Of a stretch of 64,000 nucleotides of DNA, positions 60,803 through 64,000 are shown piece by piece. The notes beneath the pieces are model-generated. The model ran no database searches and was not told the origin of the DNA. It was given only the letters and a program-made list of their open reading frames with translations. A program made the translations under genes and the position numbers. Position 1 is the stretch's first letter. The number at the start of each line of letters is the position of its first letter. The stretch is from NCBI GenBank assembly GCA_951813545.1, contig OX638352.1:3922835-3986834 (forward strand), given 5' to 3'. The DNA comes from an uncultured Poribacteria bacterium (GTDB lineage: Bacteria > Poribacteria > WGA-4E > WGA-3G).

Positions 60803-61852
60803 ATGAAAAGTTTACGTGTTTTGAGCAAATACCTTTTCTTAGCATTTGGACTATTTTTAATTTGTAGTTGTAATACGATTCAAGATGTCATTCTTTCTGA
60901 ACCGTCGAGCGAAACGGATACTATACCGCTTCGTGTAACGATGATATATCCCAGCGATTGTGTTGGTTCCGCGGCTTACTGCACTGCATTCCATATCGGT
61001 GTAAGGGCTGCAGAGGAAGAACTTGGCATTACACTAACCGAAGCAAACGGTAATGAAAATGATCCGGTAGCGACAGAGATGCTCATAAGAGATGCAGCGC
61101 AAAATTCAGAACTTGTTTTGACAGCGGGTTATCAGATGGGAGCCGTGCTTGCTCGCGTCGCACCGGAATTCCCTGATGTCAATTTTGCGATATTTGATGT
61201 TGTGCTTAATATTCCAAATGTGGCTTCTGTGAACTATAAATCCAACGAAGGATCGTTTCTGGTGGGCGCAATTGCGGCTTTAAAATCGGAAAGTAACAAG
61301 ATGGGCTATATCGGTGGTGCAGATGTCCCGTTGTTACAAGAATTTGAAGCAGGCTATGTTGCTGGAATTCACGCAGTCAATCCAGACGCGGACATTACTG
61401 TAGAATATATTAGCAAGGATGCAACGGGTTTCGGTCAACCTGAAAAAGCAAAAGAACTGGCTTTAGCACAATATGTAAACGGGATTGATGTAATTTACGT
61501 TGCTGCTGGTGGATCCGGTCAAGGGGTGCTCGAAGCAGCACAGGAACAGCAGAAGTTCATCATTTGGGTTGACTCCAATGGAAACCATCTTGCCCCGGGA
61601 ATTGTCTTGACAAGTATGACAAAAGAGATTCCTGCTTCTGTGCAGCGCATCATCCAAGAAACCGCTAAAGACAATTTTATGGCGGGCATCCGATACTTCG
61701 GTATAGCAGATGGTGGTGTCAGTTATGCCCTTGATGAACACAACCAACCGCTGCTTTCGGACGACATCATAACGACTGTTGAGTCGTTGAAGGCACAAAT
61801 CATTGCTGGTGAGATTGTCGTTCCTGATACAGTTTCGCTTCCACGCGAATAA
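60803..61852 (+). CDS. BMP-family substrate-binding lipoprotein
   Basis: 349 aa. Lipobox LICSC in the signal segment, then a BMP/Med domain: GVRAAEEELGITLTEANG, ELVLTAGYQMGAVLARVAPEFPDVNFAIFD, VGAIAALKSESNKMGYIGGADVPL, FEAGYVAGIHAVNPDA. The family binds nucleosides or similar ligands for ABC import. No permease or ATPase is adjacent. GAGAGGAAA precedes the ATG. Confidence 0.9.
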   Translation: MKSLRVLSKYLFLAFGLFLICSCNTIQDVILSEPSSETDTIPLRVTMIYPSDCVGSAAYCTAFHIGVRAAEEELGITLTEANGNENDPVATEMLIRDAAQNSELVLTAGYQMGAVLARVAPEFPDVNFAIFDVVLNIPNVASVNYKSNEGSFLVGAIAALKSESNKMGYIGGADVPLLQEFEAGYVAGIHAVNPDADITVEYISKDATGFGQPEKAKELALAQYVNGIDVIYVAAGGSGQGVLEAAQEQQKFIIWVDSNGNHLAPGIVLTSMTKEIPASVQRIIQETAKDNFMAGIRYFGIADGGVSYALDEHNQPLLSDDIITTVESLKAQIIAGEIVVPDTVSLPRE

Positions 61853-61892
61853 TTCGTAACAAATCTTGTGTTCCTTCAAAATGGAGAATTTT

Positions 61893-62279
61893 ATGCTTAA
61901 TCAACACCCGTATCCAGAGTATGAGGGCAAGCGAAATATCGTGGCAGGAATTTTGCTAAGTATAATCACTTGTGGTATCTATGGGCTTTATTGGCAATAC
62001 AAGCAGATGGCGACACTCAATGCTTGGATGAAAAGAGATGAGTACTCTTTTTGGCTGTGGTTTTTTCTTTCGATCATCACCTGCGGTATCTTTGGTATCT
62101 ATTATGAGTACAAGATGGCAAACGGCATTAATACCGTACAGGCTGACAATGATTTAGTATTCGATGTGAATCTGCCAATTATCTGTGTCTTGTTAGCGAT
62201 TTTCGGTATTGGTATCGCTTCACTTGCTGTTCAGCAGCACCAAATTAACAGGCTCTACGAGCAAAATTCTAATGCTTAA
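61893..62279 (+). CDS. DUF4234-type small membrane protein
   Basis: 128 aa with three membrane segments; two near-identical motifs, SIITCGIYGLYWQYK and SIITCGIFGIYYEYK, mark the family (membrane proteins of unknown function). The N-terminus is tyrosine- and proline-rich. GGAG precedes the ATG at 4 bp spacing from TTTT. Its stop overlaps the following gene by 8 bp. Confidence 0.82.
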   Translation: MLNQHPYPEYEGKRNIVAGILLSIITCGIYGLYWQYKQMATLNAWMKRDEYSFWLWFFLSIITCGIFGIYYEYKMANGINTVQADNDLVFDVNLPIICVLLAIFGIGIASLAVQQHQINRLYEQNSNA

Positions 62280-62646
62280 CCACACGTTTCTTTCGCGTCT
62301 ATTCCTTATTGGATTGGGTGTAGTAGGGCTCTATACCACAGCGTCTGGATTAGCACCCAAAGAAGTTTCACTAATTCCGTGTGTATTTCATTCGTTGACG
62401 GATTTGGTGTGTCCTGGATGTGGGATGACGCGGGCGTGCATTGCTTTAGTTCAGGGGCAATTCGGTGCTGCCTGGGGGTACCACCCATTCTCTTTTTTAA
62501 TTGTCGGATTGGCTATTGGGATGGCACTCTTTCCGCTATGGTTGAAGAATATTTGGGCCCGTTGTTCACCGGTCACTCAAAATGTAATTGCCATTGGTGG
62601 AATTGTGTTATGTCTCTCCATTTGGATTCACAAATTGTGGACCTAA
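62272..62646 (+). CDS. DUF2752 membrane protein
   Basis: 124 aa. PCVFHSLTDLVCPGCGMTRACIAL is the family signature (a C-x2-C pair before TRA), flanked by three membrane segments. Function unknown. Overlap with the DUF4234 gene suggests coupling; both are small envelope proteins. Confidence 0.87.
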   Translation: MLNHTFLSRLFLIGLGVVGLYTTASGLAPKEVSLIPCVFHSLTDLVCPGCGMTRACIALVQGQFGAAWGYHPFSFLIVGLAIGMALFPLWLKNIWARCSPVTQNVIAIGGIVLCLSIWIHKLWT

Positions 62647-62692
62647 AATGCTAAGGCACTTCTATTGATTTTACTATAGTATGGTTCAAACC

Positions 62693-63634
62693 TTAATAAC
62701 TCCGTAGAATCGTTCCTTTTGCACCGACGATCCAACCGGCGTTTTTGAGGAGGTAAATGTCCTGCAAGTTGTGTTGTGCGGGAGTAGGATAACGGTTCCA
62801 TGTGTTGCCGCTATTGGTTGTGTGAAGGATTAAACCTTTTTCGCCGACTGCCCACCCGCGTTTTTCGTCACGGAATGCAATGTCTCGCAGATTTTGATTC
62901 ACAGGTGTTCTTTGGCGAGTCCATGTTATTCCGCTATCTGCGGTATGAAGAATCAGTCCGTTTGTCCCGACGATCCAACCCTGCGTCAGATTTACGAAAT
63001 GAACAGCGAATAAGGGTTGCTCGACGGTGCTTTTCTGCCGAACCCATCGTTTCCCGCCATCTTGGGTGTGGAGCACTTCGCCTTCTTCGCCAACAATCCA
63101 ACCGTGTTCCGGATCGACAAAATAGACACCCCATAGATGTTTATCTGATAAATCCAACTGGTTTTCCCAACGACTCCCGCCGTTTTCTGTTCGGAGCACA
63201 GTGCCTCTTCCACCGACTGCCCAGCCTTCCGTTGTGTTGACGAAATGCAGGTCCAAGATTCCGGGTGGTGTCCTGCTCTCACCACGTGCTTGATGTTGTA
63301 AGTTCCAGGAGGCACCGCCGCTGCCTGTATAATGCACCTTCCCAATACTGACCGTCCAGCCATTGTTCGGTGTCATGAAATTAACCTGTGTCAGCGTGTC
63401 TGCTGAAACCGATGTCGCTTTCCAATTCATTCCACCGTCAACAGTGGATAGTACTGTCCCTCCAGTGCCGACTGCCCATCCGTGTTTGGTATCTACGAAA
63501 TGAACGCCATAAAGATGTTCGCCTGTGTTGCTTTCGAGTTTTCGCCACTCAAATTGCATTGAATCTTGCGTACAACCAAAGTAGGCAACAATTCCACATA
63601 AGATGATAAGCGCGAGGTAGTGTTTCTTTTGCAT
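62693..63634 (-). CDS. YCF48-like/BNR-repeat beta-propeller lipoprotein
   Basis: 313 aa. Lipobox AYFGC, then six or seven blades with the repeat GWAVG-x-G-T-V-L-x-T-x-D-G-G-x-x-W (e.g. HGWAVGTGGTVLSTVDGGMNW). In cyanobacteria the fold is the photosystem assembly factor YCF48; elsewhere such proteins are uncharacterised surface proteins. GGGGG lies before the ATG. Confidence 0.88.
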   Translation of the reverse strand: MQKKHYLALIILCGIVAYFGCTQDSMQFEWRKLESNTGEHLYGVHFVDTKHGWAVGTGGTVLSTVDGGMNWKATSVSADTLTQVNFMTPNNGWTVSIGKVHYTGSGGASWNLQHQARGESRTPPGILDLHFVNTTEGWAVGGRGTVLRTENGGSRWENQLDLSDKHLWGVYFVDPEHGWIVGEEGEVLHTQDGGKRWVRQKSTVEQPLFAVHFVNLTQGWIVGTNGLILHTADSGITWTRQRTPVNQNLRDIAFRDEKRGWAVGEKGLILHTTNSGNTWNRYPTPAQHNLQDIYLLKNAGWIVGAKGTILRSY

Positions 63635-63697
63635 TTCAAGCCCCCTTTTTCAGAACAAAATTTTATTGCATCTGTTCTTTGAATCGTGATAGACTAT

Positions 63698-63726
63698 ATT
63701 ATAAGAAATTTGTGGCGAGTTGTCAA
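63698..63726 (-). promoter_or_regulatory. Perfect consensus sigma-70 promoter for the YCF48-like gene
   Basis: Minus strand TTGACA (63726-63721), 17 bp, TATAAT (63703-63698); about 60 bp before the start codon at 63634. Confidence 0.85.
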
Positions 63727-63923
63727 GTCCTTACAGAAATGATGCTTTCAGGTCTGATGCTCCGCTGCCTTGACCTGAAAAAAGTCAAAAAATATACGAT
63801 GACTTTGGCAGTTATGAAGGTTCGGCTTGGCACTCCGAACCCCTTGTCGCGGTAATACACTACTCTCAGTGATAAGCGGATCAAAACTCGGATAACTGCC
63901 AAACAACCAAAGGAAAGACGAAA

Positions 63924-64000
63924 ATGAATCAAGACAAATTTGAAGAAATAGTGGTGTCTACATTAGAGAGCGTACGTGCCGACATTTCCAATATTAAGTC
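63924..64000 (+). CDS. Start of an unidentified gene, cut by the window edge
   Basis: 26 codons (MNQDKFEEIVVSTLESVR...) with AAAGGAAAG before the ATG. Helical and acidic; too short to name. Confidence 0.7.
   Translation, partial: MNQDKFEEIVVSTLESVRADISNIK

Noticed and set aside
1..64000. CRISPR arrays, tRNA and rRNA genes
   Set aside because: No regularly spaced short repeats, no tRNA-like GGTTCGA arm with matching stems, and no rRNA stretches were seen by eye. No search program was run.

Overview
The window looks like a chromosomal piece of an uncultured, probably marine or sponge-associated bacterium, best matching Candidatus Poribacteria. This is inference: there is no rRNA. The support is the gene mix: DUF1549/DUF1553 cytochrome proteins with a DUF1501 partner, several phytanoyl-CoA dioxygenase-like enzymes, a sulfatase, Gfo/Idh/MocA oxidoreductases, LamG-type secreted proteins, a dockerin protein with no cohesin in sight, and many small palindromic intergenic repeats. 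Base composition looks even along the window and most genes have clear Shine-Dalgarno sequences.

Layout. 1-7830: the 3' end of rpoB and a complete, very long rpoC. Both carry arrays of one ~45-residue repeat at the sites of the known lineage-specific insertions (beta SI2 and beta-prime SI3 in the trigger loop). The beta-prime array has about 12 units in a ~640-residue insertion. The beta insertion also holds a domain resembling an inactivated PD-(D/E)XK nuclease. 7947-14751: fumarase, a class II aldolase-like protein, a coiled-coil protein overlapping a CapA-like protein, and a polytopic membrane protein. 14968-21126: Lon overlapping a planctomycete-type cytochrome protein, a secreted LamG-type protein and a hypothetical. 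21216-22110 (minus): a TPR protein and a UGSC-family selenoprotein read through an in-frame UGA with a SECIS-like hairpin. 22269-30931: an M14-like peptidase, an enolase-superfamily enzyme, an LRR/glycosidase-like/dockerin protein with an upstream beta-propeller lyase-like gene, a HAD phosphatase, and an IS4-type element sitting between two copies of a palindrome.

30981-47558: DUF58 protein, orphan ABC ATPase, 3-hydroxyisobutyrate-dehydrogenase-like enzyme, GH32-like enzyme, secreted beta-sandwich proteins, MDR dehydrogenases, a methyltransferase, three PhyH-type enzymes (two in tandem), a sulfatase, a Nudix hydrolase and a DUF234 ATPase. 47586-53286: second DUF1549/DUF1553 protein, remains of toxin-antitoxin genes, then a DUF1501 Tat protein. 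53403-64000: serine beta-lactamase-like hydrolase, MDR enzyme behind a 148-bp tandem repeat, an unknown secreted protein, Gfo/Idh/MocA, glutaredoxin-like, gamma-glutamyltransferase plus Nudix, BMP lipoprotein, two small membrane proteins, a YCF48-like lipoprotein and the start of a further gene.

Much of the accessory content fits uptake and breakdown of sugars and modified organic matter at the cell surface. The strongest candidates for something undescribed are the shared repeat arrays in the two large RNA polymerase subunits. Next are the selenoprotein, the C-terminal GKLxTxW tag shared by three secreted proteins, and the palindromic repeats that enter coding regions, attract an IS and supply ribosome-binding sites.
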